From positions 43,746,427 to 43,810,426 of the forward strand of contig NC_092862.1 of assembly GCF_032062135.1 (NCBI RefSeq): a stretch of 64,000 bases of DNA. The letters run 5' to 3'. Position numbers and translations under genes: made by a program. Positions 1 to 12,469 of this stretch are shown here, one piece after another. The stretch's first letter is position 1. Every line of letters begins with the position of its first letter. The notes under the pieces are model-generated. The model ran no database searches and was not told the DNA's origin. It worked only from the letters and a program-made list of their open reading frames with translations. Source of the stretch: Pyxicephalus adspersus (Eukaryota; Chordata; Amphibia; Anura; Pyxicephalidae).

Positions 1-3000
1 TGTTACAATGCTGGCTCTGAGTGCATTCAATACACTGAGCTGCATTGGAGGTTTTGTTTCTACTACTTGATGAAAAAAATTAAAGATGGATTATTTTGTA
101 ATGACTTCAGTGTGAAGGCAAAAATAAAACCCATACTTGGCAGACCATAAGGGATTTCAAGTATGATCTCTTCTGTAGTAAGTACTAAGTGTAGAAGTAC
201 AACTTTTCTATTGGTTTCGTCCCATCTATAAAGCTATAGCGTGCAATGAAAGTTATGGGAACTGATCTTTTCAGCAGTCAGAGGGACTGGGTTAAGACTG
301 CACCCAGAATTCTTTTTGTCTGTAAGCTTTGGCACATGTGGCTGGAACATGTTGCTTGTGAATGAAAGATTGAAAGTTCTTCACAGAATTCACTCCTATT
401 GACATTTTTGTCACATTGTTATTCATCCTCACTGACCTTATTGCAAAGTTCACTTTCATTATGGACAGCCTATTCATCAGCATTGATGCATATGCCTTTT
501 GTAAGAAATATATTATTGCTATATTAAAAATGTCAGCGTTGTCATCCTTGTGGGGACTTATAAAATCTGTTTATTTTAAATTGCTGTCATTGACAGGAGA
601 TAATTTACTTTTTGTGACTGAGCCATAACCAGTAATGATACAATGATAAATTCTTTAGGTTTATGTTACTTTTTTTAATGACACTTTTGAATAGTACAGA
701 TTTTTTTTTTTTTAACGCTACCAAAATTTACTTTTTTAAAAAGACAATTTGTTTTGTCTTCTTTTTTTTTTCTCCACTCTTTTTTATTCCTGTGTGGAGA
801 TCTGCGATTGCCTTTTTGCCCACTAAAAAATTTGGATTGGTACTGTCAGTTGACAACATACATGTATTAATGATATTGTGCCTGCAAGGAGCATTACAGT
901 GATTCTGTCTTGCTTCCTATAAACAATGCACAGAGGAATAAAATACCCATCAAATTTGTGATCCTGGTTGTTTTGACATGTTCCTGTTTCCTTGGATTAA
1001 TCACTGGTTACAAAAGTTAGAATCCTTTTTTCTTGACCTAGCCACACTTACCATAATGATCTACTCTTCCATTTTAAATGGAGATAAATTATTGTTTTGG
1101 TATCTCCTCCTCTTTAAGAGTATTTTTTTCCCCTTTGACTTTGGCTTTTGTAGACGTCTGTGTCTCATTAATTGTTTCCACACGGTGTTGATGTCTGACG
1201 TGATTACAGTATGGGGTTGGAACTTTTTTTTTCTCTTTTTTTTTTCTCTGGCTCTGCTGTAGAATTATTTCTAAGCTCCAGTAAAATTAGTTTTAAAAAT
1301 CAAGCAGAATACAGGAATGGTATCTATTTTACTGTCAATGTATTTAGATTTATTTTTCAGTGTCTCATGTAGTTGTCAAAAGTCAACAACATCCACTGGG
1401 AAAATGTAACTTTCTAATCTTATTTCAATTAAATCGGTAATATGGGCATATGTTTCTTTTCCTTGGGGAGTTAAAGTATCTGCAGAAAAGAGCCGGTTTT
1501 CTACCTTATTTGTTCTAGAAATTATTGATTCAAATACATTGTACGTTAATATTTCAGGATAATAGAAACTCAGCCATCACTGTTGACATTAGATCTTGTG
1601 TAAAAGCCCTTGAATAAACTCTATCATAAATTAAGCAAAAACCCACATTTCTGCTGTACGAGGGATAGACATTATTAAATAGTTTAAAGTAGTATTTTTT
1701 TTAAATACTGAGTTTAAATTCACAAAAAAAAAACATACATGTGAATGCTCAAGACTTTTGCTTTGGCTTGCTAGCTTATTGACTCTCGGCTAATGTATTC
1801 CATGTTTTTTATAGTTTACTGCCCTGTTTTCAAGAAATTTAGAAATTCCCTAGTATAGATTCAAAACATATTGAAAGGAGAATGGTATGAATAAAATATA
1901 CCAGATACTAGGAAAATTAAGTTTCTGTCGAAGAATTCCTTATGACTGTATTGCAGAATTTTTGGATCATTAGTCTATTGAGTATGTAATTCATGAAATT
2001 AACTAAAATTTAGGCTAGAAGAGCTTGGCCATTGAGTGTAAAAAGGGCCATGTGCCACTCAAACCATAGAATTCTGTAGTAGAAGTTTATGGAGTCAGAG
2101 GCAAAATGTAGGAAAATTATTTGATTTATTGGGTGGGGGGGGGGGGAGCAAACAAACATTTTCATACATATGTTCATTTTAGGTGTGTTTTTTTTTTTCT
2201 TCTTTCTGCTTGAGGCTTTCAAATTAACGTATTATGTTTTTCGTGTATGCTACATGCATTTGTTAATGCAATCAATACATTGATGATTTTTTTTGTTTTT
2301 TATAGGCATATGTAGTATGATAAAATCCTGCCTGCCTGTAAAATTTTCATTTTTTTTTCATTCATATTTTTCATGCATTGACCAGTGCAGCTCAAAGCAT
2401 TTGATGCGAATGATCCCTTTTACTTATCTGATTTAGTAGATACTGAGGCCACAATGGTGCAGCCCCCCCAATGTTGGAGATGAACGTAATCATAAAGTTT
2501 TATAAAATAATGCAGGGCAGGCATTTTTTTCCAGTTCCTAGGAAGGGATATTATATATAATTATGCTACATGTAATATGACCTCAGATTTTGTCATAGAT
2601 CTGTAAATCAGTCCCAGGAGTAAGTGGATGATCCAGAAAACTGCGTTCAATTGCCAAGGTATAGTAAAAAGAAAATATTTACTTGTAACAATTTTGGCAA
2701 ACTCCTGATATTACCAAATTGAAGTAAAATGACCATATTTAGATGGCTTGCTGTATAGTTTAGAGGTCAGGTATATATGTCAATTTAGCAATGCTGAACA
2801 CTACCAGCGCCCAAACAAACCAACGAGGGGAAGGGTAAAGAAGAAATGCTATAGTTTATGAACCCCTAAAGAAGGCTGTTCTGTGGCCCTGGTAAATATT
2901 ATGCCACATCTGCTGTAGACCTTCACAGGTTTGTATTATGCTCAACTTTATTTTTCATAATGGTTGCCAAAAATATTAATTTCTTAAAATGTAAAAATAA

Positions 3001-6000
3001 CTTTGATCAGTATCCTCATTGATCTTGTTTTCCTAATCTCCTGGGTTAATTTCCGAAAAGTTTAATTTACAAGGCTATCTTCCGACAATTGTAAATCCCA
3101 GGACCTCAATCCAGTCTGCCGCTTTTCTGTTTCATTGATCATGTCAGTTCATTTGCATCAAAAATAATCCTATTATGACCCAAGATAAAAGTTAGCTACT
3201 TATGATACAGCTTTTATTTCTTTATAAAGCCATCAAAATAAAAACAGGAGGGCATTCATCTTTGTAAGGGCTCATTTACACCTAAAGGCATTGAGCTGCG
3301 TCAACAACTTCGATCTCAGACCCACTGCAAGGATGTGGCAAATACTGTTCCTACATGCACAATTTATCCTAAAGTATTGCAAAACTGTGGACATGATTTT
3401 TTTTTTTTGATCACTTGAACTCTTTAAATGTGTGTCCAGCACATAACATAATAACAGTTTAATAGACTGTAAAGTGCAGTTTTAAAAAATTTAACATCAA
3501 CATACATGTTGCTTTATAAGTGCTGTGGCGCAAACAAGCGTTTACGTTATAATTTTACACTGGTTCTGCACATTATATGCACTAGATGGTTATAAGTACA
3601 CAGTGACTATTCACTCCAGGAGGTTTTCCCAGCTAATTTTCCTGTACCAATCTCAGATTGGCTCAGCTCTGTAACACATGTACCCACAAACATATGAAAA
3701 GAAAAAAGACAGCACATGTTCTTACACAATGACTTGTTACCCAGAGACAACCCCTGGAATCATCATGCCTCACCTTGATCATGGCTTGTGTGTAGTTGAT
3801 ACCAGCAGTCAGAGTATCTGCTTTTTCAGAGATAAAATGTGTTCTTAGATGTTTCTTTCTGACTTTTATGTTCTTAGAAGGTATAGTAAAGAGTGAAATG
3901 AGTTATATACCCTAATAGCTGTTATTTGTGTTTTATTAAGTACAGAAGTTCCTTGTATCAGGTTTGTTAATCTTTAATTTTTTTTGTCTAAATGTATATA
4001 TAGAGCTGCTTATTTATAGCACAGGTAGGTTATCAGTTCTGAAATAAACCATGTTTTAATAAAGTGAAACTCAAGTTTTGTAGGTAAACTGTACAAATCA
4101 GGCTTTTTCTGTGCTCCCCCTGCCCTTTGGGATTGAGACCACAATTATGCATTTTTCCAAGGTGCATCTATTTTTTTTTTTAATGAACATACTTTGCCTT
4201 TACTTTGCATGGCAGGTCAAAATACATAAAAAACACACATAGACACACCAAATTGAAATTAACGTTCACATGCATCGCTACATGTTTATGTATATATTTA
4301 TTTCTTGCCTAAACCATGAATCTAGTTCCACCTTTTTTTAGCTCAGTTAAAAACTCACTAATTCAGATCACTGTGGAGAGATGGACCACTACTCTCACAT
4401 ACGACACTGTGCCTTAGGTCTAACAGTTCCTTAGTAAATAGGGAGGCAGAGGGATTGTGAATGGCGTTCATTGGAGCAGGGGGTAAACATGGATAACTTT
4501 GGGAGAGCATTGAAGCTCCAGCATGTTGCTGGTGCAGGGAATTTTAACCCCTGCATCAACACTTGATATATTGAATATTTAGGAAAAGGGCGTATTTATT
4601 TACTAGTTCACTGTACTACAAGTAATAACAAAGAAATATAGTTGGCATCACTGACTTGTTTTTTTTCTGGTGGTGTTCTTTATGATGTTCCTTTCCTGGT
4701 CTGCATATAATGGGCGTAAAGAAAAGTTTTCATATCTTCACCCATTATCTGCATTTATTCATATTTTTTTTGAAGAATAGGTAACACAAGTATCTTCTGT
4801 ATTTAATATATTTTTGTCTGATCACTCATAGTTATCTCTATATATACCTATCTGTGCTATTTTCTTAACACTGATTTTAACAAAATTGATAGTGGTTGTA
4901 ATGCTTTGTAACCCTATGCAGTATGTTTAGATGATACTATGCCAGATTGAGTGATGCGTTTGATGTATTTGGTGGTAGTAATCATACTCTAGTAGTTATT
5001 TAATTACTTTGGTTAATGCTGCGTTCAATTCTTTATGCAGACGAATTGTCAGTTTTCTTTAGCCTATGGTGGCAATAGTTTATCATTTTATGCTACTGCC
5101 TAGGTTTCTCAGGTACAATGATCTCTCATAATTATCAAAAATGGCAGTTAAATTATTGGTCTGGACTAATATTGGATTAAACAGAACATACCTATTCTAT
5201 TGAAATGAACAGGATACTAGGGAACCAGACGTGACCAGTACATGACAACTGCACTGAATACTATAGTGTACAGGTACCGGAAAAAGCAGTTATATCAAGG
5301 ATGTAATTAGAACAGTTTACAACAATAACAAAGTTAGAGGTTAATTTGAATCTTTCTTGAGCACTGAATCCTAACCTATAAACAATACATTCAGTAAACT
5401 TTGTAGTCTCTGATCTGCGATGCTAAATGATACAACTTTTTTGAAGTAGAGAAAACAAAGGCTTACTTGAATGGGTGTTTGAAGTGAAATCATCTTTGGC
5501 TTTGCCTTATGCGCTGCTCGTCAAAGTGATTGTTGTGTACAAGCAATTGTAGTGTACAAGCTTTACTCCTTTAGTAAATCAATCCCGCCATAGTTCTTTA
5601 TGATTTTTCTGCATTGCTTGTGATTTATGTCACATTCAGACTTATGCTGTGTAAACTGTAGTTCAACAGATCTGTGGTTTATGATGCTTCAGTGTGGTGA
5701 ACATCCGAAATGTAAGACTGTCGTTCTATGCTCTGTCAATATCAATGACACTCAAACTGTTGCATGTTGCATGCAAAAGTTGGTCAAGTCACTACTGAAC
5801 ATTCCAGAGCACCAACACAAATGTTAGTAGTCCACTTGCTCCAATTAGGTAACGCACATAGAAACTAGACCGAATCCATTTCAACACAGACTGAATAAAG
5901 CAGTTTATTGTTTAAACATATATAAATGTACATGCACTTTGCTTGATTTTAGGACCATGTTTCAAAGGATAATGGTGGGGCAGCAGTTCTGAATGGTCGC

Positions 6001-6084
6001 GATCACCCAAGAGTGATTGTGAATGTGAAAAAAAAGGCTTAATTCACTTTTTAGATGTCATTTTGGTTTTTTTATGCATTAATA
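1..6084. other. AT-rich intronic sequence, no gene seen
   Basis: Mostly unique AT-rich DNA with poly-T tracts (for example around 700-780 and 1227-1250) and a run of 12 G at 2135-2146. A sequence at about 3267-3300, opening with a CTCATTTACACC-like end, resembles another end at about 10440 and may be a degraded MITE terminus. Nothing coding is supported. Confidence 0.5.
2135..2146. repeat. Poly-G homopolymer (12 G)
   Basis: An uninterrupted run of 12 G, preceded by GGGT, in otherwise AT-rich intron. It is a simple tract with no supported function. Confidence 0.9.
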
Positions 6085-6155
6085 TAGTATTGACTTTTTC
6101 TGCAGCACTTTACAGAGTGCATGAAAATTATTCATGTCAGGAGCTCACAATTTAA
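6085..6155 (-). repeat. Antisense SINE, 3'-tail half (interrupted by a MITE)
   Basis: The segment from about TTTTCTGCAGCACTTTACAG through GGAGCTCACAATTTAA matches, from memory, the tail region of the frog tRNA-headed SINE read backwards. The rest of the SINE resumes at 6548, after the MITE at 6156-6544. The outer boundary is approximate. Confidence 0.6.
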
Positions 6156-6544
6156 TGCCAGTCACAGTCACGTGCAATAATTGTTGTTCGAAAACAAGCG
6201 ACTAATGACAGATCTACGATTATTTATTTTGAACGATTGTACAGTGCACGATTCTGTACCTGCTGTTCAAATATATTCCGCCAATGATGTACACACGCTA
6301 GATAGGATCGTTTGAACGATGCAGGAAGTGACGTGTACTGAAGAAAGTGTACCACAGAACCATCCCTGATCACTACACGACGGTACACACAATAGATAGC
6401 GAATAATCGTCTCCAGGATGGTTATTTCCCACAACATTCCTCATTCATCGGAGTTGTTGGCCTGTCGTGCACTTTTTTGTGTTAATGACTATCGAATGAT
6501 TGGCCTTTAATCTAACGACAGGTATTGCACATGTGTACATAGCC
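6156..6544. mobile_element. PIF/Harbinger-like MITE, copy 1 (389 bp)
   Basis: The same family occurs at 61546-61931. Both copies have similar length and share internal blocks such as TTTTGAACGATYGTA and the run around GAACGATRCAGRAAGTGACR. The right end reads GTGTACATAGCC. Both sides are flanked by TAA (6153-6155 and 6545-6547), the 3-bp target duplication of PIF/Harbinger elements. The two ends are imperfect inverted repeats (CACGTGCAATAATTG on the left, TATTGCACATGTG on the right). It has no coding capacity, so it would have depended on a transposase elsewhere. Superfamily assignment is by target duplication only. Confidence 0.7.
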
Positions 6545-6547
6545 TAA

Positions 6548-6664
6548 GGTAAATGTTGGGGGGAAGTCATACAACCTTCCAAGATGTTTTTGAATGTGGG
6601 AGGAAAGGGAATACCCAGAGAAAGCCTCTACAAACACAGGTAGAATAAACTCCATCCAAATAAT
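6548..6664 (-). repeat. Antisense SINE, middle part (second half of interrupted copy)
   Basis: The stretch containing TGAATGTGGGAGGAAAGGGA, then AAACACAGGTAGAATAAACT, is the antisense body of the SINE seen in sense at 62063-62372, where the matching block is TTTCCTCCCACATTCC. It continues the half ending at 6155. The tRNA-like head is missing from this copy. Confidence 0.65.
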
Positions 6665-6740
6665 GACGTTTGTATACTTTTGTTGTCTACCTGCCTTTCC
6701 AAATAATGTGGCTTTCATGCACTTCCATGAGTTTTGCACA

Positions 6741-7014
6741 TTAGGACTAATTCGCACTGGCAGTGAGGTTGCGGTGCATTTTTACATGTAGTCTGTGGTG
6801 TCTCCCTGCAATAGCCCCATAGGGAGTGAACGGGAGCTGCAGTGAGCGGTACTAGTAGGGCTCACTGCTGGCAGTTGTCACATGTGCAGACACTAGTTCT
6901 TTTAGAACCAGCACTGCTATGCAAGTGATCGAGCATGGTGCCATCAAATCGTTCAATGAAGAGACCATCGTGAACTTGCCCTTACTGCAGCTCTGTAGTG
7001 TGAATGGGTCCTAA
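6741..7014. mobile_element. Non-autonomous DNA transposon (MITE) with CACT-rich ends
   Basis: The left end TTAGGACTAATTCGCACTGG and the right end AGTGTGAATGGGTCCTAA are inverted repeats of one another. The interior shares blocks with 39513-39747 (ACTAGTTCTT, RAACCAGC, a CTGCACATG-type stretch) and its end matches 23040-23112. No reading frame of note is present. The superfamily is not determined. Confidence 0.6.
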
Positions 7015-7755
7015 AGGAAGCCTGTATTAAAAGAAACATACGGGAGTTGCTATTGCTGATTACCTTCAAAGGATTCTGGTTGCCTGGTGGGGCCTGCCCT
7101 TAGTATTTACATCAGAAGTATTGCAGGTATGTTCACTGGAAAGTCAGAATAAAGTCATAATTTGCATACTTGTTTAAAGTCATTAACACCAAAAATAAAG
7201 TAATTATATTGGCATGACACCCAGACAATTACCATTTTCAAAATGTGAGGATAGCAAAGGTAATTTTTGTACTTTCAGGTCAGGCTTTCTGCTAATAATT
7301 GCAAATGGCGACCAGACAATACTGAACTTCTGCAGCAAAACTGCACACTAACACTTGTGTAACTATTCATGTTTTTTTTTTTACTGTTTGTTTTACCCCA
7401 AACCCTCCACATCTTTTGCACCTACACTAAGGTGTCTATAACTTCATCCACCCTACACGTAATGTCTTCTTTAGGAGCATTGATTTTAGGAACATTGCTC
7501 TATTCAATGCCTTCTAAACAGACCGTGCAAATGTATACCCTATGAGTCCCACAGATACTTAGTTGCAATTGCAGTCTTTGCTATTCCCCTTGCTCAGTTA
7601 AGTCATTTCAAATCTCTGAGAGCATCAGAAGGTTTTTCTAACTTCTGTAGCCCAAAGGATAACCAATCAAGTATCCATTTTCACACCACATTCACCATGT
7701 GAAGGTAAAATCAATTTCACTGGTTAGTCTTCATAATGCTGGTCCACAATGCTAA
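7015..7755. other. Intronic interval, nothing recognised
   Basis: AT-rich intron with an 11-base T run near 7373-7382. I see no repeat ends, coding potential or RNA gene. Confidence 0.4.
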
Positions 7756-8062
7756 AAAGTGGAACTAACACCCCACCAGAAAAGACATGCAAAGTCTTTT
7801 TTACCAAAAAAAAAAAAAAAAAAGGAATATAGTGTAGACCCTGGCTTTATATGGGGCACTACTTCAAACCAACCCTGACGCCAGGATGTAGCTCCTGCAC
7901 AGCACTTACATGATCGGTGGCAAGGACAATTGCTTTGGACCTGAAATACTTAATGGTAAAGACGGCAGCTTTAGGGCATGCATTGTTACAGGTTTCTGGA
8001 CCTGGCATTGCTGCAGAGTGCCTACAAAAAGGTAACCCCTACCAATGAAAAAATAGTTCCAC
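7756..8062. mobile_element. TTAA-flanked MITE (AAGTGGAACTA type), 307 bp
   Basis: Inverted ends AAGTGGAACTAA (left) and TAGTTCCACTTAA (right) bracket the element. It is flanked by TTAA on the right (8063-8066) and CTAA on the left (7752-7755), consistent with a piggyBac-type TTAA duplication with one mutation. An A-tract of about 18 lies inside near 7806-7823. The same end type occurs at 41947-42174 and 53766-54100. It is non-coding. Confidence 0.55.
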
Positions 8063-8066
8063 TTAA

Positions 8067-11000
8067 TAGCAGAACAAGAAGTTAATTGTTAATCAAATAG
8101 GTTCTAAAGGCCCATTATTAGGAATGTAACCATTAAAACAATAAAGCTGCAGAATATGTTGCCACTATATAAATTTTGTTTATTAATAATAATAGAATCG
8201 TATGCTGCATAAGCCATTGATTGATTGTGCTAGAAAGCAAAGAATATAGGATATATTTTGTTTTTTAATTACCAGTATATTTAGATGTTCATATAAAGAT
8301 ATATTCCTTGAGGCCCTGGGTCAACCTTGCCACCCTAGACTTCTGTATAAAGATAATCATCTAATATTTAAGAATCCCAGCTCTGCTAAATATTTAAAAA
8401 GGCCGGAGATTTGACACATCACTCTAGCATTGAACTAGACACAAAGTGAGGATGTCATTTGAGGTGATCTGTATAAATTCATAGGTTACATGGATAACTG
8501 TGCTTCCTGGATTCAGACATTGAATCCACATGCTTGATGATGAACAGAACGGAGTACTATCAAACACTTGCAACCCAATGACGTTGGTTTGTTTTCAGTT
8601 AATAAAACTAGCAAATACAATGCATTCCATTGCAGTAAATGGCCTACATGTACTTGTGTAATACAACAGTATATAAATGGGCCCCAATTTAAAGAACTGT
8701 ATTAAAATATGGCAACTGGTGGTGGCAAATGGCAACTGGTGGTGTCAGCTTTTATAAAAAGTAATCCAAGGAAAACCGCATTCTGAAGAATAGTGTGATG
8801 TTTCCTTGAAAAGGTATAGGAGAGATATTCATTGTATTTATTTGTGTTTTCAAAATGAACAAATGCAAAAATTAAACGGGTCAGCCTTTGAAATGAAATT
8901 ATTTCAGTTTGAGTCACCCATTGGCTTCTTATATCACTTGAGGACACTGGATTCCTTGGCCTGCCTACGTTATGTGTCAGTTTTGTTTTTTTTTCTGATA
9001 ATTATAGAAAATGTACCCATAGTCATGGGACTCCCTGCAGTAGAATTGTTACATCATGGTAAAGAAAACAGAGTCCAGAACTCTGGGGTGATCTCACCAC
9101 TGGAATCCTAAGAGATGTAGAACTCATTGGGTGTTTCAACATCCCAGGATCCACCTATAACTATTTTGCATTGACTGTGTGTATGTGTGCAGAAACCAAA
9201 TTAATTTAAAGATTAACAAGTTTATTCAAAGAGAACAGATAACCGTACAACATTCTCCATAGAGAACTCTTACAAATAAAACAATGAGTGCTTATTTACA
9301 CTGTGCTGTGCTTTTGTTGGTTTTCCGCATGCATAAGATGTTATTTGGGTAGACTTTATTCAGGAGAAATGATTAATGCTCTGTATAAGTATTGTTATAA
9401 TGTTGTGTGTATATTATCCCTTGGGTGTTGGTGCTTGTTTGACCTATTAATGCCCTTCATTTTTCTTCTCACTCTGCTGACAAGTAGTGTACAGCATGCT
9501 TTATGGATGCTACAAGCATTAGTTCAGCAGTGCTAGATGCCTGGCATGTTGGTTAGCGCATAGCAGATTTCCCTAAATCAGGACAGCCACCAGTTGCTAG
9601 CAGTTTCTTTAGTAGTGTGCAACAAAGTCAATTACAGATTTTTTTCTTTAGTAAGTCTCTTATGATAAATGCATTATTTTTTTTTTAAATTGGAAACGCC
9701 TGTAAGAGCAGACAAAGCATCTAAAGTTCTATGTAAGATGATGTGTTGTAATTAATATTTGTTTTTTTTTATTTCTGTTTTAAATAGTAGTTGAAAGTAT
9801 TCAGAAACAATTTTTTTTTCCCGAGCATGCTAACTGCAAATAGAGTTGGGATTTCCTGCAAGTTATAGACAACTTGGTAACCTAGTTCAGGTTTTATTAC
9901 AAGGTGAGATTACATGCATACTTGCATAACTGAGTAAGTGAGGTATTGCTAATGTTCATTTTACTCAGCTTGTAGTATTAATGGCAAGGTTATAACTTGT
10001 GTTCTTTTCTTGATGCCTTGATTCTTGATGAATCTTTGGCATTCATTCCTTCACTCAGCAGAATTAAGGTTGGAGGTTGCCATTGCCAACTTTAGCTATA
10101 TGTCTGTCATGTAACAGTGGCTGGATACTGACACATGCTGCTTTGTATAGGACAAAACATTGTTTCTATGATGATGTCTTTCTTATTAAAGAATTGTTTT
10201 TTATGTGTATAATTAAACGCTAAAACTATTACTAAAAAAAAACACATTTGAATCCTTAGTTTTTATTATCTTCTGAACTACCCAACAGTCTACTGATATA
10301 AATGTTTGTTACAATGAGTTTATCCATCAAGTAAAGATTAGCAGAAGAAATGGGCAGGAATAGGAAGACGCTGTATGTCTGCTCATTTTAATCAGGCCTT
10401 CACAGCTATATATAATTGTTCACTCAGTAGAATATTTGAGGACCCATTTACACCTAGGCCTCTGTGTTGATAATGTGTTGCCCCTGTCAATTTATTTTTT
10501 ACATACCCTTAATGATCATGCAAGCAGAAATCATACTTGATGATTCCTTTTTTTTTTATCTTGATCTTTTTTCTGTGTAACCAAATACATTTTGAATGTA
10601 AGCTTGAATAGCTTCTAAAAACTAAGGGGCATAAATAATGTCAGTAATTGCAAGAAAAATCTTTTTTCAACTCTTAATATATCTTGAATATGGCTTTAAA
10701 ATGTAACTCTGTACTTTTTATTCTAATAAAATGTGTTCTTGCCACATATTTGCATGTAGATAGATTTTATATTCACAAAGTAAATCTGAAGAAGAGACGG
10801 TGCAAGCAAGATAATCTGCCATTTGTCTTTCCTTTGTTTATTATATGAAGCATGGAGAACAGCAATGATAAGTAAGGTTTGGAGTACACTTGGGATCAAA
10901 ACACTAATTTTCCCATGTTTTAGCTGTGTAATAGTACATTAAATTTTATGTGTTGAAGCATTTAGCTAAGTTTTACAGCATTCTATTCCAGACACAAACT

Positions 11001-11474
11001 TCTCAATCAAAGGTAGAATCTTTGCAAATCATGCACACAAATATTTTGTTTGCTTCCCATTAAATGGAAGCTTAATAAAATCTGCATGAAACTGGATTGT
11101 AAGATAATTGTAAGACATTATTGTAAAATAGTTCTTAAGTGAATGGGTTTAGGCCAAGTGGCACAGCATTGAAAAAGCTGAATTATAGGAGAAGTGTAGC
11201 CAGTTACCACAGGTTTACTTGGGTACTTTTGAGTATGGTAGGTTTGAATTATGACTAGGAAACACTGAAGTTTTAAATTCTTGCTCGTAAACCACCATGA
11301 GTGTTGTTATGCATTCAACACTGAGAAGTAAGTGAAAGTATTGCATTATAATGTTCTGTATTTTTATAAGGCTAACCTATTACTAAGCATTACAAAACTT
11401 CATTCTATATTACAATTGCACATTTCTAGCCATTGATATTTCTGGTCCAAACCCAGTAATGCTATCTGTATCTA
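8067..11474. other. Intronic interval, no gene seen
   Basis: Mostly unique AT-rich sequence. A 20-bp tandem duplication of ATGGCAACTGGTGGTG occurs at about 8709-8744. A possible MITE end, CCCATTTACACCTAGGC, lies at about 10442. No conserved protein is encoded. Confidence 0.4.
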
Positions 11475-11925
11475 GAATTATTATTAAACAGGATTTATAT
11501 AGCGCCAACATATTACGCAGCGCTGTACAATAAATAGGGATTGCAAATGACAGACTAATACAGACAGTGATACAGGAGGAGAGGACCCTGCCCCGAAGAG
11601 CTTACAATCTAGTAAGTGGGGGAATTTCACACACAATAGGATGGGAGATATGTAGTGGTGGGACGTAGTGGTGGTTTCAATTGACAGAAGAAGACGGGTA
11701 GGCAAGTTTGAAAAAATGGGTTTTGAGCGCTCTTTTAAATGCGCAGAAAGTAGGAGCAAGCCGAATAGGACGAGGAAGACCATTCCAGAGAGTTGGAGCA
11801 GCTCTAGAGAAGTCTTGTAACCGTGCGTGTGATGAGGTTATGAGTGAGGAAGTCAGTAGTAGGTCATTGGAGGAGCGGAGAGAGCGGCAGGGGGAGTATT
11901 TTTTAACCATGTCAGAAATGTAATT
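11475..11925 (-). mobile_element. 5'-truncated L2-type LINE, 3' end, antisense
   Basis: Reading the minus strand, the element runs from the C-terminal reverse-transcriptase coding region through a short 3' UTR to a tail. On the plus strand the tail reads ATTATTATTAAACAGGATTT, followed by a block with GCGCCAACATATTACGCAGCGC. The same tail recurs at about 16930, 22507, 39101 and 39868. Structure and tail are typical of L2/CR1-like LINEs in amphibians, and most of the 5' part is absent, as usual for these elements. The family name is recalled, not searched. Confidence 0.8.
11677..11910 (-). pseudogene. L2-type LINE ORF2 fragment, reverse-transcriptase C-terminal tail
   Basis: The minus-strand frame encodes 77 residues to a natural stop. 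It contains LQDFSRAAPTLWNGLPRPIR followed by FKRALKTHFFKLAYPSS. The W-N-x-L-P-x-x-I-R and F-K-x-x-L-K-T-H-x-F pattern marks the extreme C-terminus of L2/CR1 LINE ORF2 proteins. The endonuclease and catalytic reverse-transcriptase parts are missing, so it is a dead 5'-truncated copy. It sits inside the LINE tail described for 11475-11925 and has no relation to ZNF521. Confidence 0.8.
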
Positions 11926-12469
11926 AGGTGGTGGTAATGTTTTCTGTCACCTCCCCAAGCAATCTTGACATGGCATACCTTGCTGAAGAGTGATTGTCCT
12001 ATTAGATTTGTCCAGTGGTGTCCACATATATATATCTGTGTCTTTGTCATCTCCATCATCACAAGACCTGAATATTGCTAAGTACAAGTATAATCCTTTT
12101 CTGGCATTTGGCATTGTGGTATGGGGGTTATGTAAGGTCACCCTCCCCTAGTAGTAATTTTATCAACTCCTCCACAGTATCAGGGTAACTAGGAAATTCT
12201 GTGCTTTGCTAGGGAGATTTTTTTAACACTTTTGTGTCTCCACCTGAAAGGACCTTGAAATTACACAAGGAATTCTTTGACCAAAGGTAGCTTATTTTCT
12301 CTCGCAAGTATTATAGATTCGGTTCCAAAATATTTATTGCAAAACTTGGCACAAACCAGAAGCCAGACCTTTAGGGACTTTTCTGTATAGTAGTCACTGG
12401 GTGCCTCTCAGTATTTGAGTGCACATCTACTAAAGCAAATCAAATACAAAATGAAAGGTGCTAGTGTAA
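11926..12469. other. Intronic interval, nothing recognised
   Basis: Sequence between the LINE fragment and the next MITE. Short minus-strand open frames overlap here but show no family resemblance. Confidence 0.4.

Noticed and set aside
11484..11783. 99-residue minus-strand open frame
   Set aside because: Reads the LINE tail in a non-coding frame; the real remnant is the frame ending at 11677.
11708..11923. Plus-strand 71-residue frame rich in Arg/Glu
   Set aside because: Antisense of the LINE reverse-transcriptase C-terminus.
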